Below, in pieces: positions 19,158-29,833 of a stretch of 64,000 nucleotides of DNA. The notes below the pieces were generated by a model that saw only the letters and a program-made list of their open reading frames with translations, was not told where the DNA came from and ran no database searches. Source of the stretch: Effrenium voratum (lineage: Eukaryota > Sar > Dinophyceae > Suessiales > Symbiodiniaceae); NCBI GenBank assembly GCA_963377175.1, contig CAUJNA010001507.1, positions 1 through 64,000 on the forward strand, written 5' to 3'. A program made the translations under genes and the position numbers. How positions within the stretch are numbered: the stretch's first letter is position 1; the number at the start of each line of letters is the position of its first letter.

Positions 19158-19424
19158 CTGTTTGCCGTTGTTGCAAGCAAAACGTCTCGAGCTGGACACA
19201 TGAACACAAAAAAGGAAAACCTTCGGAAGCTCGCAGAAGGGGCGTGGCTGACTTGCTCTTCCCAGAAGTCACTCCCGAATCAATGCCCACGAATCTCCTC
19301 CCCTGCGCAAGCTGCCTTCCAACTTGCCGGTGGAAGGCCTATACGGAGGCATTCCCGCGGGAAGTTTTTTCTGGAAGCATTTGCCCCATACGTCAAGTCA
19401 ATCTTAGAGGGATAAACCTCCTCG

Positions 19425-19860
19425 TGGTTGGGACTATCCCTTTCTAGCCTTCATCTTGCCGGGTTTTGAGTGTGGCTCATTTGGGGCTGTCCTCCAACTA
19501 TTGAGGCAAATGTCCCGTCTAGAAGTCATATCCATTCACTGCTACGTACTGCCGTAGCTTGGCCTCCCTCGATGTCTGACCATGTACATCACCGGTCCAT
19601 ACGGTTTGAAAAAATACCGGGGAGCTTGCCAGCAAATTGTGCATGGATGTGTCTGAACTCGGGGGAGCCCAAAATCATGGAACTGGTTGCCAAAGGAAAA
19701 TGCTGGAGCATCATCATTGGCGAAAGGTTGCAAAGGTAAGGCACGATCCCCTGCTAAAGGTTCAACGTGTGGGCGAAACTCGGCAACCCCCACCACGAAA
19801 AACCAACTAGATGATCGAAACACCTGTCCGGAACCGGATGGCTGGTTGAACCAGGGGCAA
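19425..19860. repeat. Family H fragment and diverged family D copy
   Basis: GGGACTATCCC, CTTCATCTTGCCGGGTTTTG and GTGTGGCTCATTT near 19,430-19,485 are an inverted family H piece. 19,743-19,860 carries GATCCCCTGCTAAAGG, CGAAAAACCAACTAG and GGAACCGGATGGCTGG, the family D blocks. Confidence 0.4.
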
Positions 19861-19864
19861 AAAG

Positions 19865-20380
19865 AAGGACTTTCGGGAAGACTTCGGAACTTTCGGAACT
19901 TGCCCAACTGAAAAACACGATAATTCACGCCTCGTGGCCCGTCAGCAGGTCCCTGGCGCGCTCCGAAAGGCGCGAAGTGGGGTCGGAAAAGCTCCGAAAG
20001 GCCCGCGGAAAAAAATTGGGGTACACGAAACTGGTTCAACACCAATTGTGGCAAACCACTGGGCAGAAGCTTTGAAGCTATGGGGGGAAAATAGTATCTC
20101 GTGACCAAGTGTTCAACATCATTTCGTCCACTATATGCTTGTCATTATGTTGGAGACCCCAGGTAAAGGGAAACCTGCACATACAGGTTTCCGGTCAGCA
20201 GATTTCCCCATGTGGGAAATGAACCTTTCTTTGACGTCCAGTGGGCCATCCGCAAGACTACATTGTCACTTTATATAAAGGGCACTACCTTCATGCCACA
20301 AAAAGTGGCCCTTGAAACACCCAGTTTTCCACACCCATGCCCTTGCCACCCCCGCCGCTCACCCCCGCCGCCCCCCCCCC
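19865..20380. other. No firm feature
   Basis: A GC-richer stretch at 19,920-20,000 and the acceptor-like GTTGCTGTTTTTCCCCAG at 20,429-20,446 hint at unplaced plus-strand coding pieces, but no frame was convincing. A C run lies at 20,371-20,383. Confidence 0.25.
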
Positions 20381-20684
20381 CCCCGCCGGCATATCATGGG
20401 CGTGTCTTCTTGGGAACCCCCTTCTTGGTTGCTGTTTTTCCCCAGGAACCGAAAGGTAAACCGAAACCGAAGTCCGAACTTTGAGACAAACCCTCATCGC
20501 AGAGACCCAAAGTCAGAAGCACGAGCAACGTCTGGAGCTGCCACGCATGATTGCGCGGCTTTTTGCGACCAGAAAACTGGTCTTCGAACATTGATTGAAG
20601 ACCAATCCTTTTCCGAACCCGCCATGTCCTTGCAGAAGCCAGCTCTGAAAGGCTCCCCTCCTCACAAGCAAAACTTGGATACCC

Positions 20685-21020
20685 CTCCTCCCACTCCCAC
20701 AGCACTTGTGGGAGGCTGGAAGCTCGCTCTTCCCCCAAAGGACCCAACCCCCCCTTCGCCCCCTTCCGGCTCCCTTCCGGTCACCAGCTGAGTCACTTGC
20801 TCAAAAATGGTCGTGATCCCAGAACCATGCTTCAAGAATTGTCCCAAGGCGGATCTCGGCGTTTCTATTTCTGGCAGACTGCACCTTACTGACCGGGTCA
20901 TCAGATCATCAATCCCGGGTTTTGAGGAAATGGCTCAGCTCAGGTTGCCCTCCTCCCACTACCGCAGCATTTGTGGGAGGCTAGGCGCCATGGAGGACTC
21001 CCTTCCAATCACCAGCTAAG
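20685..21020. repeat. Diverged direct repeat flanking a family H copy
   Basis: TGTGGGAGGCT preceded by CTCCCACT, and CTTCC...TCACCAGCT, occur at 20,689-20,790 and again at 20,945-21,018. Family H (CCCAGAACCATGCTTCAAG to CCCGGGTTTTGAGG) lies between them at 20,812-20,928. The same arrangement, repeat-H-repeat, is seen at 9.75-10.05 kb. Confidence 0.45.
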
Positions 21021-21101
21021 GTTGCTGCTCTTCCCAAATTTCGCCAGCGGCGCGGATGCAGCTGCTTCTGAATGGCCGCCAGGTCGGGCCCTGCCTGGCG
21101 A
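21013..21101 (-). CDS. Candidate exon, 29 codons (gene B)
   Basis: Minus strand: TTTCCTCCGCGCTTTCTCCC then GTCGGTGCCAG acceptor, and a G|GTGATT donor. The frame (starts RQAGPDLAAIQKQL, then HPRRWRNLG) has GC-rich third positions. One base at the start completes the codon from 22,259-22,375, and one base is left at the end for 19,108-19,157. An upstream acceptor CCGCCCAG|GCG at 21,151 would lengthen the exon in frame. No family recognised. Confidence 0.45.
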
Positions 21102-21174
21102 CTGGCACCGACGGGAGAAAGCGCGGAGGAAACCTCGGCGGTTTCACCCGCCTGGGCGGGGCCGTTTTTCAGAT

Positions 21175-21320
21175 CCCCTCCTAGTTTCTTTTTTCTTGAC
21201 AAAAAAAATGAGTTGTGGATCTCCTAGTTGCGTTGTTTTTTTTTTGGTCAAATGGAAATTACTAAACCAACTACAAAGCTATAAAGCTAAGGAACCGGAT
21301 GGCTGGGAGCCAGCCTCTGC
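21175..21320 (+). repeat. Family D element
   Basis: TTTCAGATCCCCTCC, GGTCAAATGGAAATTACTAA, ACCAACTACAAAGC and GGAACCGGATGGCTGGGAGC. A 60-base T-rich insertion separates the first two blocks relative to other copies. Confidence 0.5.
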
Positions 21321-21535
21321 GTGCGTGTGTCAAAATAAGCTGGCGGTCTTCCGAGTTCAGCTTCCCTAAAGGGTGCTGAGCCCGGGTTGGACGCGCCTGG
21401 TTTTACAAGTTGCCCTCAATCCCAACCCCTTCCCGTGTTGCCCCCAAAAGCCGCTCTCCTTTTCTGGCCTCATGGTTTTATCATGGTCAAAGTCAGCCCC
21501 CGAGTAAGTGGTGGGCTTCCAGGATTACTTCTCGG

Positions 21536-21650
21536 TTGCTTTGTGCTCCCCTGCTAAAAGTTTAACTTTTAGTGGTTTAATGGAAAACCCACTAGTTGGC
21601 AAAAAGTTAAAGTCCTAACAGCCAAGCAAAATGCACCGAAGACTTGGTGG
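21536..21650 (+). repeat. Family C element
   Basis: GGTTGCTTTGTGCTCCCC through AGCAAAATGCACCGAAG; the internal AAAAGTTTAACTTTTAG palindrome is perfect here, identical to the palindrome in family D. Confidence 0.65.
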
Positions 21651-22258
21651 TTCCCAGCCATCCGGTTCTTAGGTGAGGAGATCTTTAGAGTTGGTTTTTC
21701 GTGGCTGGGTCTCCGAATTTCACCCTCAAAGTAATGCTCCCGACACAACCGTCACGTGCTTGTTTTTTGCAGGAAACCAAACGGATGGATGCGGTTAGGT
21801 TGCTCGGTCATTTGGAGCCCGGTGGATTTTCAGGTGTAGGGGTGGTTTCCCATATGTCCTCCACAAGAACCAGGGGTTCAAAGTGCGGGAGACCGATGAT
21901 CCCACCAGGGATATCCTTTTTTGGCGCAGGGGAAGGTTTGGTTGGGGGAATTCGACGTCCCCAGCCCGAGAAAACAATGGTCGGATCTTCGGCGGCGAGT
22001 TTCTGTGATACCAAGGGAGAGCCCTTTGAAGTGAGGTCATGGAAATCGCCACAACTTGGGCAAAAAGTGGCCGGCCAGAGCATGGGGAAGAGCTTCACAT
22101 AGCTGCACGCAAATACAAAGTGAGCTTTTACAGACGAAGATCCGTTTCTAGTGGGTTCCCCCCCCCAAAAAAGGAGTTCAATTTAAAAGGCCTCGAAACC
22201 TTTCAGGGCACCGCGCGCAGCTTTGGCCGCTAGTGACGCTGCTGGAATCGGAGCTCAC

Positions 22259-22375
22259 GCCGACCCGAGGCTCTTGGAGCCGCCGACCCAGGCGAGGTGC
22301 CAGGGTCCTCCTGAGCCTCGCCGGACGAGTGAGTGCCTGTACCTGCGTCGCTTCTCCGCGTAGATGTCCTGAGCC
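22259..22375 (-). CDS. Candidate exon, 38 codons (gene B)
   Basis: The best bounded exon in the window. Minus-strand acceptor TACGCACTCTCTCAG|G and donor GGC|GTGAGC enclose 117 bases with one frame open throughout. That frame has about 75-80 percent GC at third positions and would meet TGA one base past the donor, so the exon only makes sense if spliced there. The peptide starts AQDIYAEKRRRYRHS and is basic, with a GGPWHLAWVGG segment. Phases 2 in and 2 out. No domain recognised. Confidence 0.5.
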
Positions 22376-22775
22376 CTGAGAGAGTGCGTAGATCTCAGTG
22401 AGTGCAATCCTCCGTCTTATTCGCACATGTCACTAAGAGACCCCCTTATTTGGCACCCAGCATCCTTTTGCTTGCCCCCCCCTTTTGGCAAGCAACATGT
22501 TTCCTGGTTCCCTCCTAAACGTGTTTCCGTTTCCTTCTCGGAGGTATGCCAACCTCTTCCGACCAAAATTGTTTCGGTGATCTACTGGAACGCAACCACG
22601 TATGTTGATAAAGCTGCTCCACTTACAACTATTCCTTTTACAATTGTCCTATTTTTTTGCTCAGTCTCCCAAGCGCGATTCTTTATGCAAATATTCCGTT
22701 GTTGTTTTGCATGCTTTTTCCACACTCTCTATCTAATTCCATGCCCGAACTCAATACAACTAGATCTAAAAAAGA

Positions 22776-22888
22776 AAACATGGGTATGGGTCAAAATTAA
22801 ACCACTAGGGGGCCGCAGGTTTCAGTCCTTGGTTCCATTTGCTAGGGCAACGCATTTGGGGGTTACCCTACTTTGACAACCACAGCCG
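22776..22888 (-). mobile_element. Family B element, inverted copy
   Basis: GGGTATGGGTCAAAATTAAA at the left; CCGCAGGTTTCAGTCC and TTGGTTCCATTTGC inside are the reverse of the family core; ACCACAGCC at the right. Diverged at the right end. Confidence 0.55.
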
Positions 22889-23106
22889 TATAGAACAATG
22901 CACCAGTCTACCAGTCTATTCTATTGTGGGGTGGGGTTGGGGGGGTTGGGAGTGGGGTGGTTCTTTAGGTGATGATGGTGGCGGCAAAAAAACAAAAACG
23001 GAAATGTGGTTAAAACCAGGCATTCCAAAATGGTTGGTGTCAACTGGTGCAGGATTTCGTCCATCAACCGTGCTTCTATAACTTGTGGTTGGTGTGCGTT
23101 TCTTGC

Positions 23107-23188
23107 ATCCGCCGTAATCCGCCATCAGCGCTCTTCTGAAGTTGAAGCCGTGTTCCCCTGATGAAGGCTTCCACACCAACGTCTCAAC
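23107..23188 (-). CDS. Weak candidate exon, 27 codons
   Basis: Minus strand TTGGACGAG|GTTGAG to GGAT|GCAAGA (GC donor). The frame is embedded in a 109-codon open frame (22,916-23,245) with moderately GC-rich third positions and a plausible composition (ETLVWKPSSGEHGFN). Phases do not fit either neighbour, so a further exon or other boundaries would be needed. Confidence 0.2.
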
Positions 23189-23302
23189 CTCGTCCAATAG
23201 TCCCCAAAGTTTCCACAATCTGAATCTAAGCCGCTCCCCCACCAAGCACCTAGATCAAAGATGTCTTAGGTGCAGAACCTGAGGATGATGAATCCAAAAT
23301 CC

Positions 23303-23332
23303 ACCCCTCGCCTCCTCCTCCTCCTCCTCGTC
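23303..23332 (+). repeat. (CCT)n microsatellite
   Basis: CTCGCCTCCTCCTCCTCCTC: seven CCT units with minor ends. Confidence 0.8.
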
Positions 23333-23417
23333 CAAGAGGCCCTGCTTCAGCAAGCTGACCTCTTGAGCCTGCGCAAACCCGCCGCGAGCATGTTGTCCAT
23401 CTTTTCAATCCCTGCTG

Positions 23418-23705
23418 GGCTGCCCTCAGATCCCTCGCTAAAAGTTTAACTTTTAGTGGGTTAAATGGAAACTGCCACTAAACACTAAAAGGCTAAAAGG
23501 CTAAGGGGATGGCTGGGAGACACAAAGTATCCTCTTCCCATGCAACTGGGTTCCGGGGACAAACCCCAAAAGGAAACCAGGAGCGGCCATGCAGCACCAT
23601 GATACGTGGCTCGTCTTTTTTGGAGCTGGTACCCTTTTCGGGGTGTTTTCAAGGGAAGCCAAAAGGATATCAACACAGTTTGGGGGGGTCCCCTAAAACA
23701 AGACA
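23418..23705 (+). repeat. Family D copy, then family S copy
   Basis: Family D: CTCAGATCCCTCGC, AAAAGTTTAACTTTTAGTGG, GGTTAAATGGAAACTGCC, GGGGATGGCTGGGAG (23,418-23,520). Family S: GGTACCCTTTTCGGGG, CAAGGGAAGCCAAAAGG and TTTGGGGGGGTCCCC (23,628-23,695), recurring at 26.55, 32.82, 34.55, 34.80 and 38.40 kb. Confidence 0.5.
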
Positions 23706-24125
23706 CACCCGCATTGTGATTGAAGCAGCATTATGTTCCGCGATACACCTATTTTCACATCACAACAATATTCGCGTCACGAGGCTGGTGGGAGCGGTAA
23801 ACAAATCCATTTGGTTTGCTGCGCGTGCCTTTCTACCATTCGAACTACAAGTTGTATATTGGACCCATTTCAATATCTCCGTGTCTGACAAAGGCAAAAA
23901 CAAAATTTATTAAACATGCTTAGATCACTCATAAAATCATAGCACCATGTCAGAATAAGTAGATTGGAGTGTTGGGGCTAAATGAAACTTAGTCCTGATC
24001 GTAGAGGTCAACTTGGGCCTTTCTATCATTTGTTTACCCCTGTCGTCACCATGCTTCACCTATGGTGAGGCCCTATGGTGAGCAATGGTTACATGGAGGA
24101 TTGATGTCCTATGTTGAAAAGGACG

Positions 24126-24192
24126 TATAAAAATGTCCAATGTCCTATGTCCTATGTCCTATGGTATGGATGTCCAATGTCCTATGGGATAC
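24126..24192 (+). repeat. GTCCTATGT tandem repeat
   Basis: Seven imperfect 9-bp units of GTCCTATGT or GTCCAATGT. Flanking TATGGTGAGGCCCTATGGTG shares the TATGG word. The stretch 23,710-24,125 is otherwise featureless. Confidence 0.65.
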
Positions 24193-24297
24193 TGAAAAAA
24201 CACTTCGCCAACTGGACTAGGACATCCCCAAATAAGTCGCCTTCACGGGCGAGCTCGTTTGACTCCCGGTTCCCGAACCGGTAAGCTCGCCGTAGCT

Positions 24298-24430
24298 TTC
24301 TAGGGGTTGATTCCAACCCTTCTTGGCAACCATCGTTCTTTTTGAATCACCAGCTGCTTCCCTGGGTTCTTGATGGTTTCCTGAGAAGAAGGATCCCTGG
24401 AAAGAATGGAAATGGAAGGTACCCCTAGAA
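24298..24430. mobile_element. Family G element, copy 3
   Basis: TTCTAGGGGTTGATTCC to GGTACCCCTAGAA; interior CCAGCTGCTTCCCTGGG and AAGGATCCCTGGAAAGAATG. CTT next to both ends may be a 3-bp duplication if one base of the left end is lost. Confidence 0.65.
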
Positions 24431-24439
24431 CTTGGTTGA

Positions 24440-24545
24440 CGTTGGAAGGGGAGCAAAAATTTCAATTTTAGCAGTTAAGTGGGGTTTTCCCACTAAACAA
24501 CAACAAGAATGCAAAATGTTTCCCAACAACAACCATGAGAAGCTT
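24440..24545 (+). repeat. Family P repeat, copy 1
   Basis: GGAAGGGGAGCAAAAATTTC, TTAGCAGTTAAGTGGGG with the inverted GTGGGG/CCCAC pair, and GCAAAATGTTTCCCAACAAC then AACCATG. Copy 2 is at 42,755-42,855. Confidence 0.5.
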
Positions 24546-24711
24546 GTCCATCTCGGTGCCAGCTTTTTGGTTGGAACCCCCCCCCCTTGGTGCGGCAACC
24601 ACGGAGAGGGCCCGAAGGCCCGGGAAGGGTCGAGGGGTTCGACAACAACAGGACACGATTTGACCCAACGTCTACCCTCTCACTTCCCGAGGTGGATAGC
24701 CACCAAAAAAC

Positions 24712-24795
24712 ATGGTCGAAACTTGGTGTTTGCCACTAAAATGGTCTTCCCAAGAACTTCACAGTCCAGGAACCTGGGGAGTGAGTTCTGGTGTG
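24712..24795. repeat. Family A copy
   Basis: TTTGCCACTAAAATGGTC, TTCCCAAGAACTTCACAG, then TCCAGGAACCTGGGGAGTGA. The AAAATGGTCTTCCC word is shared with 62.56 kb. Confidence 0.5.
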
Positions 24796-24821
24796 GGCAT
24801 TGTCTCAAGGTTCTTTTCAAC

Positions 24822-24918
24822 CCTGCAACGGGGGTCGCTCAAAGGGCCACAAACTGGAACCATCGCGCGAGTGGATCATTCCCGCTCGCCTTGATGAGTC
24901 CCGCGGTGCCGCCACCTC
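24822..24918 (-). CDS. Candidate exon, 32 codons (gene B)
   Basis: Outstanding minus-strand acceptor: GTGTTTTTTGTTGTTTCTTT then TCGCCGCGCGGCCCAG|GAG. Two frames are plausible: one (EVAAPRDSSRRAG, phase 0) runs 32 codons to CAGG|GTTGAA and fits the phase 0 end of 29,778-29,833; another (GGGTAGLIKASGND) has similar GC at third positions but meets TGA earlier. The acceptor is firmer than the frame. No family recognised. Confidence 0.4.
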
Positions 24919-24919
24919 C

Positions 24920-26029
24920 TGGGCCGCGCGGCGAAAAGAAACAACAAAAAACACGCTGCCCTCCCTTCGGAGGACATACCTCAGTTTCTGGCCTTGGTGA
25001 GGAGCAAGGTGGAGATAAGTGTGTTCCGAGACCGGACCCACGGGCTCTAGAAGCTCGGAATTGTCCGGCAACGAGGAAGCCCAGGCAAAAGGACCTGGGA
25101 ATCACAGATGTTTAGTCTTGACAACGGAAGAATAGAGTCCCGAAAAGACAAGGATCGCCTCCAAAGCAGGAACCCGCTCATCAAGCCGAGTTTTTCCTGG
25201 CTGGTGCTTGGAAAACTCTGATCTGCCGACAAAAATGCTCCCTCAGAGCCAGATCTATCCCCCAAAACTTGTCTGCACGCCAAGATGGGTTCGAGTCCTT
25301 TGCCGGGGGGGACACCCTTCCGCACTAATCAACAAGGGGTGCATTAATTCTGTGTTGACATTCTGGTTTACTCGCGCGAGCATGCTGCATCATCCCTACC
25401 ATTCACGAATTCTAATGTCCACCAAAAGGGTCCACAAATAAAGTTCAGCCCCCAAATAAATGAAAGATCCTTTGGTGTTGTCACCATACGGGTATGTCTC
25501 CTTTTAAGCCAACGTCCAAAGGGTCACGCTATGAAAATGCAATCCCAAAGCAGCGCCCAACACCCATTGACTTTTGGTTCTGCCAACATGGTCAAAAAAG
25601 AAAAGAAAAAGAACTAAGGCCAAGATTCCACCATGTAGCAACCGAACGGACATATTTTTGGGCCCTTTCGGGGGGGTTCGGTTTTGGGCGCTCCACTCAG
25701 ATTTTCTCTCAGGGCCGGCGCCGGAAGGATCAGGGCGATAGCCCTGGGCAGGTCCAAAGGAAGCTCAGGTCAACGTCAGGTTTTGATCCAACTATCAGGG
25801 CCCCAACAATTTGAATGGGCTGTGGGGTGGTCAACTTCCAACTTCTATCAGGGCACTTTCTAAAAAAGGTAGAACAGGCACTCCCTTTAAAGCATTTAAA
25901 GAAATCAAAAAAAGGGGGTTCCCAACAAAAAGACACCGTCGTTTGATACGCTCGTTCCACTCACATACGGCAGTCTTCCCACACCTTCCGATCAGAAACC
26001 CGTAGAAAGGAGGGGATGGCCTAGCGGAA
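24920..26029. other. No firm gene
   Basis: A 92-codon minus frame at 25,047-25,325 reads plausibly (ILACRQVLGDRSGSEG) but third positions are near neutral. GGGTTCGAGTCC at 25,278-25,289 matches the pol III B box, but no A box or cloverleaf surrounds it. Confidence 0.25.
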
Positions 26030-26142
26030 TCGGTGTCCTTTTTGGTTGCAAATAGATGATGGCCCTGGTAGTTGATTGAAGCACCAGGTAAACCAGGAAT
26101 CGCCCCTATTTTCAAACCAAATCAACCAAAAAGGACACCATG
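26030..26142. mobile_element. Family U element, copy 2
   Basis: TCGGTGTCCTTTTTGG to CCAAAAAGGACACCATGG with GCACCAGGTAAACCAGGAAT inside. Confidence 0.55.
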
Positions 26143-26194
26143 GCCTCAACGGAATCCGGGAGATTTGGGCCCATCGCTGGGAAAAAAGTTTGGA

Positions 26195-26425
26195 ACATTC
26201 CGAGAGTCTCCCTGGTGAGTTTTTTCGCCTCATCCAAACCAGTGGAAGCCATCTTGCAAGGAGATCTGCCCCGGGAGTACACGAGCAGCCACCAAACGTA
26301 CCACAACTTTTGTCAACAAGGGAGAAACTCGAAGCAAAGTCGCTGAGACCATTCTTCCCTGGTGAGTTGTTTCACCTCATCCAAACCAGGGGAAGCCATC
26401 TTCGAAGGAGATCTGTCTTTGGGCG
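26195..26425 (+). repeat. 65-bp direct repeat, two copies
   Basis: TCCCTGGTGAGTTTTTTCGC and CCTCATCCAAACCAGTGGAA at 26,206-26,260 recur at 26,355-26,410 (TTGTTTCAC, CAGGGGAA), both ending CCATCTT..AAGGAGATCTG. Both contain GGTGAGTT. A third AGTT-type copy was not found. Confidence 0.55.
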
Positions 26426-26439
26426 GGTCTCTCAAACAA

Positions 26440-26610
26440 TTGTGCTGTGGATGGTTACAAATCCGTGGGCACCAGTGGCTTCATCCCACAATGGGGGTTT
26501 CACGCAGGCTAACTGGTGCAGGATTTTGTTCATCCACGGTATGGTGGGGGGGTCCCTTTCGATTGGTATTCAAAGGAAGCCCAAAAAGAAGCCAACCAAA
26601 CTTGGGGGGC
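26440..26610. repeat. Family I copy and family S copy
   Basis: TGTGGATGGTTACAAATCC mirrored by GGTGCAGGATTTTGTTCATCC (26,440-26,545). Then GGTCCCTTTCG, TTCAAAGGAAGCCCAAAAAG and TTGGGGGGCAC (family S). The stretch to 27,895 has nothing else I can support. Confidence 0.4.
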
Positions 26611-27895
26611 ACTGATTTTAAGAAGCCCATATGGAACCGACAAATCTTGGGCACAGCTTCCTTCTAGCAACCCGAAGGGGTTGCGAGCCTCAAAAAAGTA
26701 AAAGGCACGCCCAACATATCCCTTTAAATTCGTGGTCGTCCTTTCGCCTTCCCTTTTGCTTTCACCAGTGAACCGACCTTCCAAAAGGTACCCTCAACAA
26801 GACATTCATCCTGGCTCCGTGTGCCAGGAATCCGCCCCATTCAGCGCTTGGTTCGGATGTGGATTCTGTGCAGTTTGATAGTTTGCATCGGAAAGGAACC
26901 AATGTGTTAGACCACCTTTCAACGGAACCCCTTTAAGCCATGCCGGACGTTTCAGGGCCCCTTGAAAGCAACCCTGTTGTGAGGGCCCAACAAAAAAATC
27001 GGAACCCGTTCTAGCCATGTTTCTTCGAGAATCAAAAAAAACACGTTGAACCCAGCGATCGCAGCGAGGCGCATTGGTCCCGTAAAGCCCGCCCAAAGCC
27101 TTCCAACCTAACCAACAAAAAGCAAACTATAAGTGAAAACATCGAGGTAGCGATATCAAAACGAGATGGGGTACTGGATATTCGGGCTAAATATGTACTT
27201 GTGTGTTACACATGACCCTTCACAGTATGTGGCATGTGGGGTTCTATCTAGTCGTCCCCAGAAGGGGCCTGTCTCACAAAAGGAAAATGGACCCCCAGAT
27301 CTTGGCTGGTCGTCTTTTGCTCTCATGAAAACCAACCAAAAGGAAGCCTCCCAACAAGACGGCCAGGAGATGCAGTCGTTGAGAATCAGCCTTTCGCAAA
27401 CACAAACTGGGCCCGCAAACAAAAAAAAACAAAAACGGAAAAAGGAAGCAAAAGAAGGAGCCAAACCCGAGGAACTCGAAAAGCCCACCGCCAAACCCAC
27501 TCGACTGGGCCACGCCTTCTGAGCCTTCGGCCTGGAGCAGTGAGCCCAGCCGCTTGGGTGTGGTGGGTTTTTGAGGGCACCACTTTCTGCCTAGACTCTC
27601 AACAAATGGAGCTCCAGCGCCATGTTTTTGCCCCAAATGTTGCAAAAAAAAAAAAAGATCCGAAGATTGCCGGTCTCGTCCTTTTGTTCTTTTTCGTTCA
27701 ACGATTCGGACCCCCAGATCCAGCCGGTCAGGAAAAAGAAACTCGCTCCCATGCACGCAAAGCGTGCACGTTTTGAGGGACATGTCGAGAATGGACGCCC
27801 ACCGCCTGTCTGAATTTCGGGTTTTGGAAGGTGGCCTCCCTCGGTCAGATGGCCACCCTGAAGGTTGGTTCGCCTCTGCTCTTTTGCAGGGTCTG

Positions 27896-28010
27896 GGTGA
27901 GCTATAATGCTTCACCCAGCTGAAATAAGGTGGTTGAGGGGCTATTCCCCACATAAACCACCCTTTTGGGGTGAGGTCGTGTGAGGTCGATATGATTCAC
28001 CCAGCAGGGT
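27896..28010. repeat. Family L repeat, copy 2, with terminal palindrome
   Basis: CTGGGTGAGCTATAATGC facing TTCACCCAG forms a small hairpin, followed by the family L body (AAGGTGGTTGAGGGGCTATT, AACCACCCTTTTGGGGTGAG) and a final ATGATTCACCCAG. Confidence 0.55.
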
Positions 28011-28261
28011 CCCGTGGGCGAGTGAGCTCTTGCTTGTTCGGCGGGATACTTCTTGTCTCAGCCCACCCTTCAGAAAAACAAACACCGCCTTACCTCCTCC
28101 ACCTTCCACTTCCACTCCCCCCCCAGTGTTGAGTGACCTTTGGACTCTGAATCAGCACTCCCGGACAAGGCCTACCCTCCAGGTCCTTCTCAGACCATGT
28201 CCCTTTCAAAGGGACCAAGTCCCTGCCGAAAAAATCCCGATGTGGACGGTCTGCAGTACTC

Positions 28262-28365
28262 TTTCTTCCCACCCACCGGGGGAAACAAAAAGAAGAAAGA
28301 AAAGGAGAAAAAAAAAAAACGAGGAACAAAAAAAAGAAAAGAAAAGAAGAAGAAAAAAACGCGTT
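28262..28365 (+). repeat. Purine (A/AAG) tract
   Basis: A hundred bases almost purely A and G. The overlapping lysine-rich frames carry no coding signal. Confidence 0.7.
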
Positions 28366-28369
28366 GGTT

Positions 28370-29580
28370 TCTGCCGATTCGTCTCATGGGCTGAGTCCCC
28401 GGCATCCCCGGCCCCAGCGTCTGCTTGAGGTCCTGAGGTAACTCACGCCATGCTGCTTTCTCATCACCGGGCCCGTTGTTTTTTTCTTTTTTCTTTTTTC
28501 CCCCCCGATCTTTTGGTTCGAACTTGTGGGTGAAATCCGGAAACCCGGCCAGTGAAACAACTTAAAAGATCTGAGATCACTTTGAAGTACCGCAGAAGTT
28601 GGTACGAAAACCAGGCTTTCCAACACGGCCCGGGCACAAACGATGTTTTTTCAAGACTACCGTTGGATACCCTTTTGAGAGATTCACTGCCAAATATTGC
28701 ATACTCGCTTCTTGTATACTCTACCACGGTTCTTCCTTCTTTCGAGGGTTTCCCGGGGCCTTTCCTGTTCCGCGAAAGGCCAACGACCGCCAATCCTCGT
28801 TGGCTCAGATAGTGCGAGAAGCCTGTTGAGATCAAGCTACGGAACATGTCGGCCAGTTTTGGTGGTCCACTTCGGGTCAACTGGGTTCAAAGAACCTGGT
28901 AAACGGGCCCCCTGAAGGGGTGACTGTTGCAAGAGAAACACCGAAAGCGGCGTTCCCCGAAGCCATAGAGACCCTAAACCCAAAACCCGACCCCCATTAA
29001 AAAAAAAAAAAACGTGTCAAATACTGGCTTTCCTGTGTGTGTGTGTGTGTTTCCATTTGCACCAACCTGAAACATCGGACCATCCAAAAAACGCACGCCG
29101 AACTCAACTCAACTTGCTCCAAGCCACACCTAAGACTGCTTAAAACGTGAGTGAAAGTCCAATGGCAACCTTTTTTGGGGGCACCACCAGTGTCCAATTG
29201 AGCAGCTCCCACAACCTGACTGTGGGTACCAATGTGGTGAAGGTTTCTGGAAGCCTTACCATCCATGAAACCAGCTAGAACCATGTGCAAGTTTTCGGGT
29301 ACCCTAGGTAACTGTGGGGTATACACCAAAAACATAAGATTGTCCGACTCTTCATGTGGGGTGTGGGTCAAAAATAGGCACCCAAATGGAAACCAGGACT
29401 GAAACTATCAGTTTCTGTGGCGACCCATACCCATATTTAGTCAACCTTGAAATGAGAATCATACTGTGGGTGGTTGCAAACGAATGGCTGATAAACCACC
29501 TCTCAAAAAACTTACGTGACGCGGATTTTGCCCGGCCACCCTGGGGACTCCACAGTACATGATGCTTCTTTTCGGCCCTT
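28370..29580. other. No gene recognised
   Basis: A (GT)8 run lies at 29,035-29,050, a family B-like end (GTGTGGGTCAAAAATAGGC) at 29,362-29,380, and a family I fragment (ACTGTGGGTGGTTGCAAA) near 29,463. No exon stood out. Confidence 0.3.
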
Positions 29581-29584
29581 GATG

Positions 29585-29655
29585 GTAGGTCCATTACTAG
29601 GGGAACCCTCCCAACCAAGAAACGGTGAGAAAGGGCACCTAGCTGGGGGACCTAG
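29585..29655 (+). mobile_element. Family E element, copy 7, internally deleted
   Basis: GTAGGTCC joins directly to ATTACTAGGGGAACCCTCCC and runs to GGGGGACCTAG. The left third of the interior is missing. No clear duplication. Confidence 0.6.
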
Positions 29656-29777
29656 GTAACCGAACGGGCCAAAAACACCAACACCAACGGTAAAAAAAAT
29701 GAAGAAGATGTGATGTCTCATCCCCCGAAGAACCCGAAGAACCAGCACGTCGAACGTCGAGCGTCGAGTGGTTGAGC

Positions 29778-29833
29778 CTTGGTCACCGTCTCGCCCCAGC
29801 TCCACAGGCTCTCGGAGAAAGACCAGTTCTCCT
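29778..29833 (-). CDS. Candidate exon, 18 codons (gene B)
   Basis: Minus strand ACACACCGTCCAG acceptor, open frame with 85 percent GC at third positions (ENWSFSESLWSWGETVTK), AAG|GCTCAA donor of the GC class, or G|GTGACC nine bases earlier. The two starting bases complete the GAG codon left by 31,596-31,732. Tryptophan-rich; no family recognised. Confidence 0.4.

Noticed and set aside
22776..22888. Riboswitch-like or structured RNA
   Set aside because: The symmetry is explained by family B inverted ends.
25278..25289. Perfect B-box word GGGTTCGAGTCC as a tRNA gene
   Set aside because: No A box, acceptor stem or anticodon arm could be folded around it.
28090..28200. Minus-strand exon ending AG|GTAAGG at 28.09 kb
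   Set aside because: Good donor, but no convincing acceptor, and third positions are neutral.
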